The position numbers were made by a program, and so were the translations under genes. Shown here in pieces: positions 28,122 through 37,334 of a DNA stretch of 64,000 bases. How positions within the stretch are numbered: the first letter of the stretch is position 1; each line of letters opens with the position of its first letter. The notes below the pieces were generated by a model. That model was not told where the DNA came from. It ran no database searches and saw nothing but the letters and a program-made list of their open reading frames with translations. Source of the DNA: Burkholderia sp. WP9 (lineage in GTDB: Bacteria; Pseudomonadota; Gammaproteobacteria; Burkholderiales; Burkholderiaceae); assembly GCF_900104795.1 (NCBI RefSeq), contig NZ_FNTG01000001.1:3224001-3288000 (forward strand), written 5' to 3'.

Positions 28122-28901
28122 ATGAGTTCACCGCTGAAGGTTTTCATTACCGGCGCTTCGAGTGGCATTGGCCTCGCGCTCGCCGCCGAATATGCGCGGC
28201 GCGGCGCGATTCTCGGCCTCGTTGCCCGCCGCGGCGACGCCCTCGCCGCGTTCCAGCAGTCCCATCCGCAGAACACCGTCTCCATCTATTCCGTCGACGT
28301 TCGCGACGCCGAAGCGCTCGCCGACGCGGCCGCGCAGTTCATCGAGCGGCACGGCTTGCCGGACGTCGTGATCGCCAACGCCGGCATCAGCCGCGGCGCG
28401 GTCACGGGCCACGGCGATTTGCGCACCTTTCGCGAAGTGATGGATATCAATTACTTCGGCATGGTCGCCACCTTCGAGCCGTTCGCCGCCGCGATGATCG
28501 CCGCGAAACGCGGCACGCTGGTGGGTATCGCCAGCGTCGCCAGTGTGCGTGGCTTGCCTGGGTCCGGCGCGTACAGCGCGTCGAAATCGGCGGCGCTCAA
28601 GTATCTCGAAGCGTTGCGCGTGGAAATGCGGCCGCATGACGTCGGTGTGGTCACCATCGCGCCCGGCTATATCCGCACGCCCATGACCGAGCACAACCCG
28701 TACACCATGCCGTTCCTGATGGACGCCGACCGTTTCGCGGTGAAGGTGGCGCAGGCGATCGAACGTCAAACGGCGTTCGCGGTGTTCCCCTGGCAGATGC
28801 GCATCGTGGCCATGCTGCTGCACGTGCTGCCGCGTTGGCTCTACGACCGCGCGTTCGAACGCGCGCCGCGCAAGCCGCGCGCCGCCACAGAAGCCGAGTA
28901 A
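28122..28901 (+). CDS. Short-chain dehydrogenase/reductase
   Basis: This 259-residue classical SDR has the cofactor motif Thr-Gly-Ala-Ser-Ser-Gly-Ile-Gly at 10-17, Asn-Ala-Gly around residue 86 and the catalytic pair Tyr151 and Lys155 (Tyr-Ser-Ala-Ser-Lys). The C-terminus is basic, with a hydrophobic stretch that may associate with the membrane (Met-Leu-Leu-His-Val-Leu-Pro-Arg-Trp-Leu-Tyr). The substrate is unknown. It starts 15 bp after dsbA and is followed 3 bp later by the BtuF-like gene, so it is probably in the same operon. Confidence 0.9.
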   Translation: MSSPLKVFITGASSGIGLALAAEYARRGAILGLVARRGDALAAFQQSHPQNTVSIYSVDVRDAEALADAAAQFIERHGLPDVVIANAGISRGAVTGHGDLRTFREVMDINYFGMVATFEPFAAAMIAAKRGTLVGIASVASVRGLPGSGAYSASKSAALKYLEALRVEMRPHDVGVVTIAPGYIRTPMTEHNPYTMPFLMDADRFAVKVAQAIERQTAFAVFPWQMRIVAMLLHVLPRWLYDRAFERAPRKPRAATEAE

Positions 28902-28904
28902 GGC

Positions 28905-29723
28905 ATGCCCCCCCGTGCGGTCGATGCAGCCGGCGTCGCGCACGAACCCGCCGGCGCCGCGGCACGCATCGTCTCGCTGGTGCCGAGCATCACCGAACTG
29001 CTGTTCGCGCTCGGTCTCGACCGGCAGATTGTCGGCCGCAGCGGCTTTTGCGTGCATCCTCACGACAAGGTGCGCGAGGTCCGCAAGGTCGGCGGCACCA
29101 AGGCCGTGAACCTCGACGCCATTCGTGCGTTGCGCCCCACCCATCTGATCGTCAATATCGACGAAAACGAACGCGATACCGTCGAGCAACTGCGCGCGTT
29201 CGTGCCGCATATCGTCGTGACGCATCCGCGGACACCGCAGGACAATCTGGTGCTCTACACGCTGCTGGGCGCGATCTTCGATCGGACGCGGGAAGCGCAG
29301 CGCCTGAGCGAAGCGCTCGAAGCCCGGCTAGACGAAGCGGCTGCGCACGCATTCGCGCCGCAAAACGTGCTCTATCTGATCTGGCGCGAGCCGTGGATGA
29401 CCGTGGCGCGCGACACCTATATCTCCGCGATGCTGCGACTCGTGAACTGGCGCACGCTCCCTGATGTGCAAGGCGGTGCGCAAGGCGCAGGACGTTACCC
29501 AACGCTCGATTTCGACACCGCGCCATGGCTTGCCCACGTCGATCGCATCCTGCTCTCCAGTGAGCCGTATCGCTTCACGCAGGCCCATTGCGACACGCTG
29601 AAACGTGATTCGCGGCTGGCCGGCAAGCGTATCGAGTTGATCGATGGGGAAATGGTTTCGTGGTACGGCGTGCGTGCGATCGAAGGTATCGCTTATCTGC
29701 TGCGGCGCGCAGCGGCGGCATAA
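28905..29723 (+). CDS. BtuF-like cobalamin-binding protein without a signal peptide
   Basis: This 272-residue protein has the type III periplasmic-binding fold seen in BtuF: Arg-Ile-Val-Ser-Leu-Val-Pro-Ser-Ile-Thr-Glu-Leu-Leu-Phe-Ala-Leu-Gly near the start and Asp-Ala-Ile-Arg-Ala-Leu-Arg-Pro-Thr-His-Leu at about 68. BtuF normally captures B12 in the periplasm. Here the residues before the fold are Ala/Pro-rich and not hydrophobic, so no Sec signal is visible, and no upstream in-frame start fits because the SDR stop is 3 bp away. It may be cytosolic, and it may bind a different ligand. Confidence 0.8.
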   Translation: MPPRAVDAAGVAHEPAGAAARIVSLVPSITELLFALGLDRQIVGRSGFCVHPHDKVREVRKVGGTKAVNLDAIRALRPTHLIVNIDENERDTVEQLRAFVPHIVVTHPRTPQDNLVLYTLLGAIFDRTREAQRLSEALEARLDEAAAHAFAPQNVLYLIWREPWMTVARDTYISAMLRLVNWRTLPDVQGGAQGAGRYPTLDFDTAPWLAHVDRILLSSEPYRFTQAHCDTLKRDSRLAGKRIELIDGEMVSWYGVRAIEGIAYLLRRAAAA

Positions 29724-29984
29724 GCGTCGACGCCGCGCCGCGAGGCCGGACAACCTTCCATATGAATATGCGGATTATGTTGTTGTCGGCGCAACCACCC
29801 TTCGATAAGCTTTCGCGAAGGCCGGCGCGCGCGTGGGCGGCATTGTCCAAGCCATGCGCCAGCGCCGGAAACGTATCACAATGAAGACGGCGGCTATGCT
29901 GGACGGCCGCCCGTCGCTCTCGTCAACGGAATATAACCACACAACCAGACGCACTGCCTGACTGCGCTCGTTATGGGAGATCCT

Positions 29985-31571
29985 ATGCGCTTCAAACTGC
30001 TCGCAGCCGCCGTACTGTTCACGGCGCCCGCGCTCGTGCTCGCCAAACCGCTGACCGTCTGCACCGAGTCGAGCCCCGACGGCTTCGATGTCGTGCAGTT
30101 CAATTCGCTCGTCACGACCAATGCGTCGGCCGATGTGATCTTCAACTCGCTGGTCTCGTACGACGAGGCGGCGAAGAAAGTCGTGCCGGCGCTGGCCGAC
30201 AAGTGGGACGTGAGCGCCGACGGCCTCACTTACACGTTCCATCTGCGCCCGAACGTGCAGTTCCAGACCACCGACTACTTCAAGCCCGCCCGGCCGCTTA
30301 CCGCCGACGACGTCGTCTTCACGTTCGAGCGCATGCTCGACGACAGCAATCCGTGGCACAAGGTGGCGGGCGCGAGCGGCTTCCCGCATGCGCAGTCGAT
30401 GGGCCTGCCGAAGCTCATCAAGTCCATCAGCAAGGTCGACGACAACACCGTCAAGTTCGAGCTGAACGCGCCCGACGCAACTTTCGTGTCCATCCTGACC
30501 ATGGGTTTCGCCTCGATCTATTCGGCTGAATATGCCGACCAGTTGCTCAAGGCCGGCAAGCAGGCCGATCTGAATTCGAAACCGATCGGCACGGGTCCGT
30601 TCGAGCTGAAGAGCTATACGAAAGACGCCGTGATCCGCTATGACGTGAATCCTGCCTACTGGGGTCCAAAACCGAAGATCGACCGTTTGATCTACGCGAT
30701 CACGCCGGACGCCACGGTGCGCGCGCAGAAGGTGAAAACCGGCGAATGCCAGATCGCCTTGTCGCCGAAGCCGCAGGATCTCGCCGACGCGAAGGGCGAC
30801 AAGTCGCTCGCCATCGTGCAGACGCCCGCCTTCATGACGGCGTTCGTCGCGCTGAACACGCAGAAGAAGCCGCTCGACAACCAGAAGGTGCGCGCCGCGC
30901 TCAACATGGCGTTCGACCGCACCACGTATCTGAAGACCGTGTTCGACAATACGGCAACGGCGGCCGTGAACCCGTATCCGCCGAACACATGGAGCTACAA
31001 CAAGTCCGTTAAGGCGTGGCCGTACGACCCGGCAAAGGCGAAGAAACTCCTCGCCGACGCGGGCTATCCGAACGGCTTCGAAACGACGATCTGGGTGCGT
31101 CCGAACGGCAGCGTGCTGAACCCGAATCCGAAGGCCGGCGCGGAACTGCTGCAAGCCGACTTCGCGAAGATCGGCGTGAAGGCCGAGGTGAAGGTGATCG
31201 AATGGGGTGAGCTGATCAAGGAGGCCAAGCAAGGCCAGCATGATTCGCTATTCATGGGCTGGGCGGGCGACAACGGCGATCCGGACAACTACCTGTCGCC
31301 GCTATTCAGTTGCAACGCGGTCAAGTCGGGCATCAACTTCGCGCGCTTCTGCGATCAGGACCTGGACAAGCTGATTGCCGACGGCAAGGCGACGCCGGAT
31401 CAGGCGAAGCGCGCGAAAGCGTACGAACAGGCGCAGCAGGTCATTCACGATCAGGCGCTGTGGATTCCGCTCGGCTATCCCACCGCGGCGGCCATCACGC
31501 GCACGAACGTGAGCGGTTATCACGTAAGTCCGTTCGGACGGCAGAACTTCGGGACGGTGTCGGTGCAGTAA
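29985..31571 (+). CDS. Peptide/dipeptide ABC substrate-binding protein (DppA-like)
   Basis: This 528-residue type II/cluster C binding protein has a signal peptide ending Ala-Leu-Val-Leu-Ala at residue 20. The mature start is Lys-Pro-Leu-Thr-Val-Cys-Thr-Glu-Ser-Ser-Pro-Asp-Gly-Phe-Asp, which closely resembles DppA. The conserved Arg-Tyr-Asp-Val-Asn-Pro-Ala-Tyr-Trp-Gly block is present. I chose the ATG at 29985 because GGGAG sits 5 bp before it; an in-frame ATG at 29973 would overlap that RBS. Permease genes dppBCDF are not downstream, where a terminator ends the transcript. Confidence 0.92.
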   Translation: MRFKLLAAAVLFTAPALVLAKPLTVCTESSPDGFDVVQFNSLVTTNASADVIFNSLVSYDEAAKKVVPALADKWDVSADGLTYTFHLRPNVQFQTTDYFKPARPLTADDVVFTFERMLDDSNPWHKVAGASGFPHAQSMGLPKLIKSISKVDDNTVKFELNAPDATFVSILTMGFASIYSAEYADQLLKAGKQADLNSKPIGTGPFELKSYTKDAVIRYDVNPAYWGPKPKIDRLIYAITPDATVRAQKVKTGECQIALSPKPQDLADAKGDKSLAIVQTPAFMTAFVALNTQKKPLDNQKVRAALNMAFDRTTYLKTVFDNTATAAVNPYPPNTWSYNKSVKAWPYDPAKAKKLLADAGYPNGFETTIWVRPNGSVLNPNPKAGAELLQADFAKIGVKAEVKVIEWGELIKEAKQGQHDSLFMGWAGDNGDPDNYLSPLFSCNAVKSGINFARFCDQDLDKLIADGKATPDQAKRAKAYEQAQQVIHDQALWIPLGYPTAAAITRTNVSGYHVSPFGRQNFGTVSVQ

Positions 31572-31597
31572 TCGCTTCTGCGTCTGCAGCGCGCGAG

Positions 31598-31630
31598 AAA
31601 AAGCCCGGTTGCGTAAGCACCGGGCTTTTT
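31598..31630. terminator. Bidirectional rho-independent terminator
   Basis: A 12-bp perfect stem AAAAAGCCCGGT / ACCGGGCTTTTT has a 9-nt loop. It has U tracts in both directions, so it serves both the DppA-like gene and the convergent metallo-hydrolase gene. Confidence 0.9.
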
Positions 31631-31649
31631 CATCTGCACGCCACCGCAA

Positions 31650-32723
31650 TCACGCCGGCGAAAACCGAATCACCCCATCCGCGTCCTGCGCACGCTTCAA
31701 CTCCCCCGCCAGCCACAGCAGATGCAAGTGCGCCAGCGCTTCGCCCATCGCAAACGTCATCTGATGAATGTCGAGCTGACGCTTGAACATGAGCGGCACG
31801 ATATCCGCAGCGCTTTGCGGTTTTTCCGCGCATGCCTCGCGCACTTCCGCCAGACGCGCTTCATGATGCTCACGCAATTGCCGGATACGCGTGCGCACGC
31901 CGCGGAACGGCTTGCCATGTGACGGCAGCACCAGCGTCTCTTCCGGCATCGTCTCGTAGCGACCGAGCGACTCCAGATAGAGCGCAAGCGGCGAGCCTTC
32001 CGGCTCCATATCGAACACCGACACGTTGGTCGAAATGCGCGGCAGCACCATGTCACCGGAAATCAGCACGCCGGTCTCCTCGCAGAACAACGCGCAGTGT
32101 TCGGGCGAATGACCGAAGCCGGTCACCACGCGCCACGTTTTGCCGCCGATCTTCACGCCGTCCGCTTCGCGCAAGCGCCGATACTGGCCAGGAATCGCCG
32201 GCACGAGGCTCGCGTAATAGCTCTTGCGATTGCGCAGTTTCTCGAGCGATTCCTCGTCGGTCACACCGTGCCGCGCGAAGTGCCGCGCGGCGCCTTCGCC
32301 GCCCGCATTCGAACCGTCGCCCGCAGCCATCACGCGGGCCTGCATGTATTCGCCGAGCGTCGTCCACAACCGCACGTCCCAGCGCTTTTTGTCACCGCCC
32401 GCGCAAATCCAGTGTGCAAGGCCAATGTGATCGGGATGGCAATGCGTGACGATCACGCGCAGCACCGGCAGGCCGCCGAGCACCGAGTCGAACACCTTTT
32501 CCCAGTTTTCCTTGATCGTGTCCGAGGTGATGCCGCAGTCCACCACGGTCCAACCCTGCTGCCCGTCGATCTCGTCGCGTAACAGCCAGAGGTTGATGTG
32601 ATCCAGCGCGAAGGGCAGCGGCATGCGCAGCCAGAAGACGCCTGGCGAGACTTCCATGGCGTGGCCCGCGTCCGGCAACGCGTCGTTGAACGGGTAGTCG
32701 AGTTGGTGTTCGAGTGCATTCAT
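31650..32723 (-). CDS. MBL-fold metallo-hydrolase
   Basis: This 357-residue protein has the metallo-beta-lactamase zinc motif Thr-His94-Cys-His96-Pro-Asp98-His99 and a downstream Ser-Pro-Glu-His and Ser-Gly-Asp that supply further ligands. A C-terminal helical extension (about 280-357) resembles the group of glyoxalase-II-like/thioesterase MBL proteins often linked to acyl-CoA metabolism. I chose the ATG at 32723 (Met-Asn-Ala-Leu-Glu-His). It is divergent from the MerR regulator and may share its operator. Confidence 0.88.
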   Translation of the reverse strand: MNALEHQLDYPFNDALPDAGHAMEVSPGVFWLRMPLPFALDHINLWLLRDEIDGQQGWTVVDCGITSDTIKENWEKVFDSVLGGLPVLRVIVTHCHPDHIGLAHWICAGGDKKRWDVRLWTTLGEYMQARVMAAGDGSNAGGEGAARHFARHGVTDEESLEKLRNRKSYYASLVPAIPGQYRRLREADGVKIGGKTWRVVTGFGHSPEHCALFCEETGVLISGDMVLPRISTNVSVFDMEPEGSPLALYLESLGRYETMPEETLVLPSHGKPFRGVRTRIRQLREHHEARLAEVREACAEKPQSAADIVPLMFKRQLDIHQMTFAMGEALAHLHLLWLAGELKRAQDADGVIRFSPA

Positions 32724-32843
32724 TGTGGGTGTCTTCCTCCGTCGGCCGTCCGGCATGGCGAGGTATGCGATGCCGGATAGCGTGGTTGCGGCGTGCTGGC
32801 GCCGAACAGCGGCCGTACTGCGCCTGGTTGCGTTCAGCTCAAG

Positions 32844-32874
32844 TTGACGATAACGTAAACGTTGATTCTATCGT
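32844..32874 (+). promoter_or_regulatory. MerR-type promoter and operator of the regulator gene
   Basis: TTGACG (32844-32849) and TATCGT (32869-32874) are separated by 19 bp. The inverted repeat AACGT-AA-ACGTT (32852-32863) lies inside that spacer. An overlong spacer holding a palindrome is the hallmark of MerR-family control. It is about 36 bp before the regulator ATG and also upstream of the divergent metallo-hydrolase. Confidence 0.5.
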
Positions 32875-32910
32875 TCAATCCGATTTTCTGCCTGGCCACG
32901 GAATGCCCCG

Positions 32911-33315
32911 ATGAACACGCAATACACGATCACCGAGCTCGCGCGGGAATTCGACGTCACGCCGCGCGCGATCCGCTTCTATGAGGATCAGGGTTTACTC
33001 TCACCGAGCCGGGAAGGATCGAGCGGCTTGCGGCGTGTGTATTCCGGCCGCGACCGAACGCGTCTGAAGCTCACGTTGCGCGGCAAACGGCTCGGCTTCA
33101 CGTTGTCGGAAATTCGCGATCTGCTGGACGTGTACGAGTCGCCGACCGACACGGTGCCGCAATTGCACGCGTTCCTCGCCACGGTAGCGCGTCATCGCGA
33201 AGTGCTGGAGCGTCAACTGGAAGACCTGAACGCGACGCTCGAAGACCTCGCGCAATATGAAACGCAGGCGCGCGCGCTGCTCGCGACCGGCGCACGCGAA
33301 GCCAAGCCGGCATGA
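32911..33315 (+). CDS. MerR-family regulator, LiuR-like
   Basis: This 134-residue regulator has an N-terminal winged HTH of the MerR type (Tyr-Thr-Ile-Thr-Glu-Leu-Ala-Arg-Glu-Phe-Asp-Val-Thr-Pro-Arg-Ala-Ile-Arg-Phe-Tyr-Glu). A C-terminal dimerisation coil spans about 80-125. There are no metal-binding Cys residues, which excludes the metal-sensing members. It resembles LiuR, the regulator of leucine/isovalerate degradation. The downstream thiolase, SDR and acyl-CoA dehydrogenase genes and the HMG-CoA lyase at 50 kb fit that role. Confidence 0.85.
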   Translation: MNTQYTITELAREFDVTPRAIRFYEDQGLLSPSREGSSGLRRVYSGRDRTRLKLTLRGKRLGFTLSEIRDLLDVYESPTDTVPQLHAFLATVARHREVLERQLEDLNATLEDLAQYETQARALLATGAREAKPA

Positions 33316-33351
33316 ACCACGGCGCGATGCGGCGCGGGCCCACCTGGGCGA

Positions 33352-33357
33352 TACAAT
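33352..33357 (+). promoter_or_regulatory. Possible -10 element of aceK
   Basis: TACAAT lies 40 bp before the aceK ATG, after the regulator stop. No good -35 is seen. Confidence 0.3.
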
Positions 33358-33397
33358 CCCGGGTGTCTTTACGACATGAGGCGGATGCACGGTCGAC

Positions 33398-35227
33398 ATG
33401 AATCACTTCCCCAAACTGCTGTCGTCGCAAATCGGCTTTGACGTCGCACAGACCATGCTCGAAGGATTCGACCGGCACTACCGGGTCTTTCGCGACGCCG
33501 CGATCCACGCCAAGACGCTGTTTGAACAGGCCGACTGGCACGGCCTGCAGAAGCTCGCGCGCGACCGCATTGCCTCGTACGACGAACGCGTCGAGGAATG
33601 CGTCGAACTGCTCGAAGACGAATACGACGCGGAAAATATCGACGACGAAGTCTGGCAGCAGATCAAGCTGCACTACATCGGCCTCCTCACCACGCACCGG
33701 CAGCCCGAATGCGCGGAGACGTTCTTCAATTCGGTGTGCTGCAAGATCCTGCACCGCTCGTACTTCAACAACGATTTCATTTTCGTGCGCCCGGCCATCT
33801 CGACCGAATACATCGAGAACGACGAACCCGCGGCGAAGCCAACTTACCGCGCGTACTATCCCGGCAAAGACGGCCTCGCGGCGACGCTCGAGCGCATTGT
33901 CACGAACTTCCAGCTGGAACCGCCGTTTGAAGATCTGACCCGCGACGTCGGCTGCCTGATGCAGGCGATCCGCGACGCGTTCGGCGTGTTCGACGAAGCG
34001 CCCAATTTCCAGATTCACGTGCTCTCGTCACTGTTTTACCGGAACAAGTCTGCGTATATCGTCGGGCGAATCATCAACGGTGATCTGCTGTTGCCGTTCG
34101 CGGTGCCGCTGCGCCATGTGAAGCCGGGCGTGCTCGCACTCGACACGGTGCTGCTCAAGCGCGACCAGTTGCTGATCATCTTCAGCTTTTCGCATTCGTA
34201 TTTCCTGGTGGATATGGAAGTGCCGTCCGCTTACGTCGAGTTTCTCGGCACCATCATGCAGGGCAAACCGAAGGCGGAAATCTACACGTCCGTGGGTTTG
34301 CAGAAGCAGGGTAAGAATCTGTTCTATCGCGACCTGCTGCATCACCTGTCGCATTCGAGCGATCAGTTCATCGTCGCACCCGGCATCAAGGGCCTCGTCA
34401 TGCTCGTATTCACGCTGCCGTCGTTTCCGTATGTGTTCAAGCTGATCAAGGACAGCTTCCCGCCGCCGAAGGAAACCACGCGCGCGCAGATCAAGGAAAA
34501 GTATCAGCTCGTCAAACGGCACGACCGTCTGGGCCGCATGGCCGACACGCTCGAATATTCGAGCGTAGCGTTGCCGGTCTCGCGGCTCGACGAAGCGCTC
34601 GTGCGTGAACTCGAAAAGGAAGTGCCGTCGCTGATCGAATACGACGGCGACAGCCTCGTGATTCGCCATATGTATATTGAACGCCGCATGGTGCCGTTGA
34701 ATCTGTTCCTGCAGAACGGCAACGACGAGGACATCGAGCACGGCATCAAGGAATACGGCAACGCCATCAAGGAACTGATGCAGGCGAACATTTTTCCGGG
34801 CGACATGCTGTACAAGAACTTCGGCGTGACACGTCACGGCCGCGTGGTGTTTTATGACTACGATGAAATCGAATATCTGACCGACTGCAACGTGCGCGCG
34901 GTGCCGGCGCCGCGTAACGAGGAGGACGAAATGTCGGGCGAGCCGTGGTACTCGGTCGGCCCGCACGACATTTTCCCGGAGACGTACGGCACGTTTCTGC
35001 TCGGCGACCCACGCGTGCGCCGCTCGTTCATGCAACATCACGCGGACTTCTTCGAACCTGCGCTATGGCAACGGCACAAGGATCATCTACTGAAAGGCGA
35101 ACTGCCCGACTTTTTCCCGTACGACGACAGCGTGCGCTTCTGCGTGCGCTACCCGGAACGCTTTGCCGATGCGGCCAGCTCCGCACCGGACGCACCGGCC
35201 GACGAGCGCAGCGCGCGGGTCGCATGA
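33398..35227 (+). CDS. aceK: Isocitrate dehydrogenase kinase/phosphatase
   Basis: This 609-residue protein is bifunctional AceK, which phosphorylates and dephosphorylates isocitrate dehydrogenase and so sets the split between the TCA cycle and the glyoxylate shunt. The ATP-binding loop region Ala-Pro-Gly-Ile-Lys-Gly-Leu-Val-Met and the later Asp-Tyr-Asp-Glu-Ile kinase-type motif are intact, and the length is normal for the family. In E. coli it lies in aceBAK; here it stands with a MerR regulator and acyl-CoA genes instead. That fits acetyl-CoA-producing catabolism feeding the shunt. Confidence 0.96.
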   Translation: MNHFPKLLSSQIGFDVAQTMLEGFDRHYRVFRDAAIHAKTLFEQADWHGLQKLARDRIASYDERVEECVELLEDEYDAENIDDEVWQQIKLHYIGLLTTHRQPECAETFFNSVCCKILHRSYFNNDFIFVRPAISTEYIENDEPAAKPTYRAYYPGKDGLAATLERIVTNFQLEPPFEDLTRDVGCLMQAIRDAFGVFDEAPNFQIHVLSSLFYRNKSAYIVGRIINGDLLLPFAVPLRHVKPGVLALDTVLLKRDQLLIIFSFSHSYFLVDMEVPSAYVEFLGTIMQGKPKAEIYTSVGLQKQGKNLFYRDLLHHLSHSSDQFIVAPGIKGLVMLVFTLPSFPYVFKLIKDSFPPPKETTRAQIKEKYQLVKRHDRLGRMADTLEYSSVALPVSRLDEALVRELEKEVPSLIEYDGDSLVIRHMYIERRMVPLNLFLQNGNDEDIEHGIKEYGNAIKELMQANIFPGDMLYKNFGVTRHGRVVFYDYDEIEYLTDCNVRAVPAPRNEEDEMSGEPWYSVGPHDIFPETYGTFLLGDPRVRRSFMQHHADFFEPALWQRHKDHLLKGELPDFFPYDDSVRFCVRYPERFADAASSAPDAPADERSARVA

Positions 35228-35281
35228 GGCGCCTGTGCCGCCCGCAGTGTTGATGCCTCGTCCGAACCTTATGTAACGACA

Positions 35282-35301
35282 TCGACCGGTCAACCGGTCG
35301 A
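35282..35301. promoter_or_regulatory. Perfect 9-2-9 palindrome upstream of carbonic anhydrase
   Basis: TCGACCGGT-CA-ACCGGTCGA ends 19 bp before the can ATG. It could be an operator or an mRNA hairpin close to the ribosome site. Confidence 0.45.
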
Positions 35302-35320
35302 GCAACCGCCAAGACGCACC

Positions 35321-36097
35321 ATGAACACGAACGCTTCCACTCCTGACAATCCGCTCGCGCATCTGTTCGACAACAACGAAGCGTGGGTCGCCCGCAAGCT
35401 GTCCGAAGACCCCGAGTATTTTTCGCGTCTCGCACATCAGCAAACGCCCGAGTATTTGTGGATCGGCTGCTCCGATTCGCGCGTGCCGGCGAACCAGATC
35501 ATCGGCCTGCCGCCGGGCGAAGTGTTCGTGCATAGAAACATCGCTAACGTGGTGGTGCATTCCGATCTGAACTGTCTCTCGGTGATCCAGTTCGCCGTCG
35601 ATCTGCTGAAGGTCAAGCACATCATGGTGGTCGGCCACTACGGCTGCTCGGGTGTCGGCGCGGCGCTGCACGGCCGCCGCGTGGGTCTCGCGGACAACTG
35701 GCTGCACCACGTGCAGGACGTGCGCGCCAAGCATGCCGCGCTGATCGAGGAATGGCCGATCGGCGAGGCGCGTCACCGGCGTCTGGTCGAACTGAACGCG
35801 ATCGAACAGGTGATGAACGTGTGCCGCACCACCATCGTCAACGATGCATGGGCGCGCGGCCAGGCGTTGACGGTACATGGCTGGGCGTACGGCGTGCATG
35901 ACGGCAAGGTGCGCAATCTCGGCATGACGATCAGCGAGCCGGCCGCGCTCGACGCAACCTATCAGAAGTGTGTCGCGGCCGTGTCGGCGAGTGGCCCGCA
36001 CAAGGCAGACAACGACGTGGTGGCCGCCGATGCGGCTCAGCTCGGCGACGTGCCGGCCATCGTCGAAGGCGTCATCAAGGAGCTTAAACATGAGTGA
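35321..36097 (+). CDS. can: Beta-class carbonic anhydrase
   Basis: This 258-residue enzyme interconverts CO2 and bicarbonate. The zinc ligands Cys50 (Gly-Cys-Ser-Asp-Ser-Arg), His106 and Cys109 (Gly-His-Tyr-Gly-Cys) and the catalytic Asp52-Arg54 pair are all present. It would supply bicarbonate for biotin-dependent carboxylases, such as those of leucine and propionate catabolism. Its stop overlaps the start of the thiolase gene. Confidence 0.95.
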   Translation: MNTNASTPDNPLAHLFDNNEAWVARKLSEDPEYFSRLAHQQTPEYLWIGCSDSRVPANQIIGLPPGEVFVHRNIANVVVHSDLNCLSVIQFAVDLLKVKHIMVVGHYGCSGVGAALHGRRVGLADNWLHHVQDVRAKHAALIEEWPIGEARHRRLVELNAIEQVMNVCRTTIVNDAWARGQALTVHGWAYGVHDGKVRNLGMTISEPAALDATYQKCVAAVSASGPHKADNDVVAADAAQLGDVPAIVEGVIKELKHE

Positions 36098-37298
36098 GAC
36101 AAGCATGAGTGAGACAAAGACTGATCCGATCGTTATCGTGGGCGTGGCCCGCACGCCGATGGCGGCCTTTCAGGGCGACTTCGCCACACTGACCGCGCCG
36201 CAATTGGGCGCGGTGGCGATCGAGGCGGCCGTGCAGCGCGCGGGCCTGAAACCCGAACAGATCGACGAAGTGGTGATGGGTTGCGTGCTGCCCGCAGGCC
36301 TCGGCCAGGCGCCCGCGCGTCAGGCCGCGCTCGGCGCCGGCTTGCCGCTCGCCACCGGCAGCACCACGGTGAACAAGATGTGCGGCTCCGGCATGCGTGC
36401 GGCAATGTTCGCGCACGACATGCTCGCGGCCGGCTCCGTCGACGTGATCGTCGCGGGCGGCATGGAAAGCATGACGAATGCGCCGTACCTGCTGCCGAAA
36501 GCGCGCGCCGGCATGCGTATGGGCCACGGCCAGGTGATCGACCACATGTTCTACGACGGTCTCGAAGACGCCTACGAAAAAGGCCGTCTGATGGGCACCT
36601 TTGCCGAAGAATGCGCGGCCTCGTTCGACTTCACGCGCGAAGCGCAAGACGCGTTCGCCGTCGAGTCGCTCCACCGCGCGAAGCGCGCGAACGAAGACGG
36701 TTCGTTCAGCTGGGAAATCGCGCCGGTGAAGGTGCAAAGCCGCAAGGGCGAAGTCACCATCGATCACGACGAACAGCCGTTCAAGGCGAACCTCGACAAG
36801 ATTCCAACGCTCAAACCCGCATTCAGCAAAACCGGCACGGTGACAGCGGCGAACTCGTCGTCGATTTCCGATGGCGCGGCCGCACTCGTCATGATGCGCG
36901 AGTCGACGGCGAAGCGCCTCGGCGTGGAGCCGATTGCACGCGTGGTCGGCCACTCGACCTTCGCACAGGAACCGGCGAAGTTCACCACCGCGCCGGTCGG
37001 GGCGATTCGCAAGCTGTTCGAGAAGAATGGCTGGCGCGCCGACGAAGTCGATCTGTATGAGGTCAACGAAGCATTTGCCGTCGTCACCATGGCGGCCATG
37101 AAGGAACACCATCTGCCGCACGAAAAGGTCAACGTGAACGGCGGCGCCTGTGCGCTCGGCCATCCGATCGGCGCGTCGGGCGCGCGCATTCTCGTCACGC
37201 TGATCGGCGCGCTCAAGCAACGCGGCGGCAAGCGCGGCGTCGCGACGCTGTGCATCGGCGGCGGCGAAGCGACGGCCATGGGTATCGAACTCGTGTAA
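36090..37298 (+). CDS. Acetyl-CoA acetyltransferase (thiolase)
   Basis: This 402-residue thiolase has the catalytic set Cys98 (Lys-Met-Cys-Gly-Ser-Gly-Met), His358 (Gly-His-Pro-Ile-Gly-Ala-Ser-Gly) and Cys388 (Leu-Cys-Ile-Gly-Gly-Gly). It condenses or cleaves acetoacetyl-CoA. The start at 36090 has AAGGAG 7 bp ahead. A second ATG exactly 15 bp later (36105) follows a near-perfect tandem duplication of ATGAGTGAGACAAGC, so either could be used. The start overlaps the can stop, implying an operon with can, the SDR and the acyl-CoA dehydrogenase. Confidence 0.94.
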   Translation: MSETSMSETKTDPIVIVGVARTPMAAFQGDFATLTAPQLGAVAIEAAVQRAGLKPEQIDEVVMGCVLPAGLGQAPARQAALGAGLPLATGSTTVNKMCGSGMRAAMFAHDMLAAGSVDVIVAGGMESMTNAPYLLPKARAGMRMGHGQVIDHMFYDGLEDAYEKGRLMGTFAEECAASFDFTREAQDAFAVESLHRAKRANEDGSFSWEIAPVKVQSRKGEVTIDHDEQPFKANLDKIPTLKPAFSKTGTVTAANSSSISDGAAALVMMRESTAKRLGVEPIARVVGHSTFAQEPAKFTTAPVGAIRKLFEKNGWRADEVDLYEVNEAFAVVTMAAMKEHHLPHEKVNVNGGACALGHPIGASGARILVTLIGALKQRGGKRGVATLCIGGGEATAMGIELV

Positions 37299-37334
37299 CG
37301 CGATTCGGGGCGTTTTGACAGCTTGGAGTATTCG

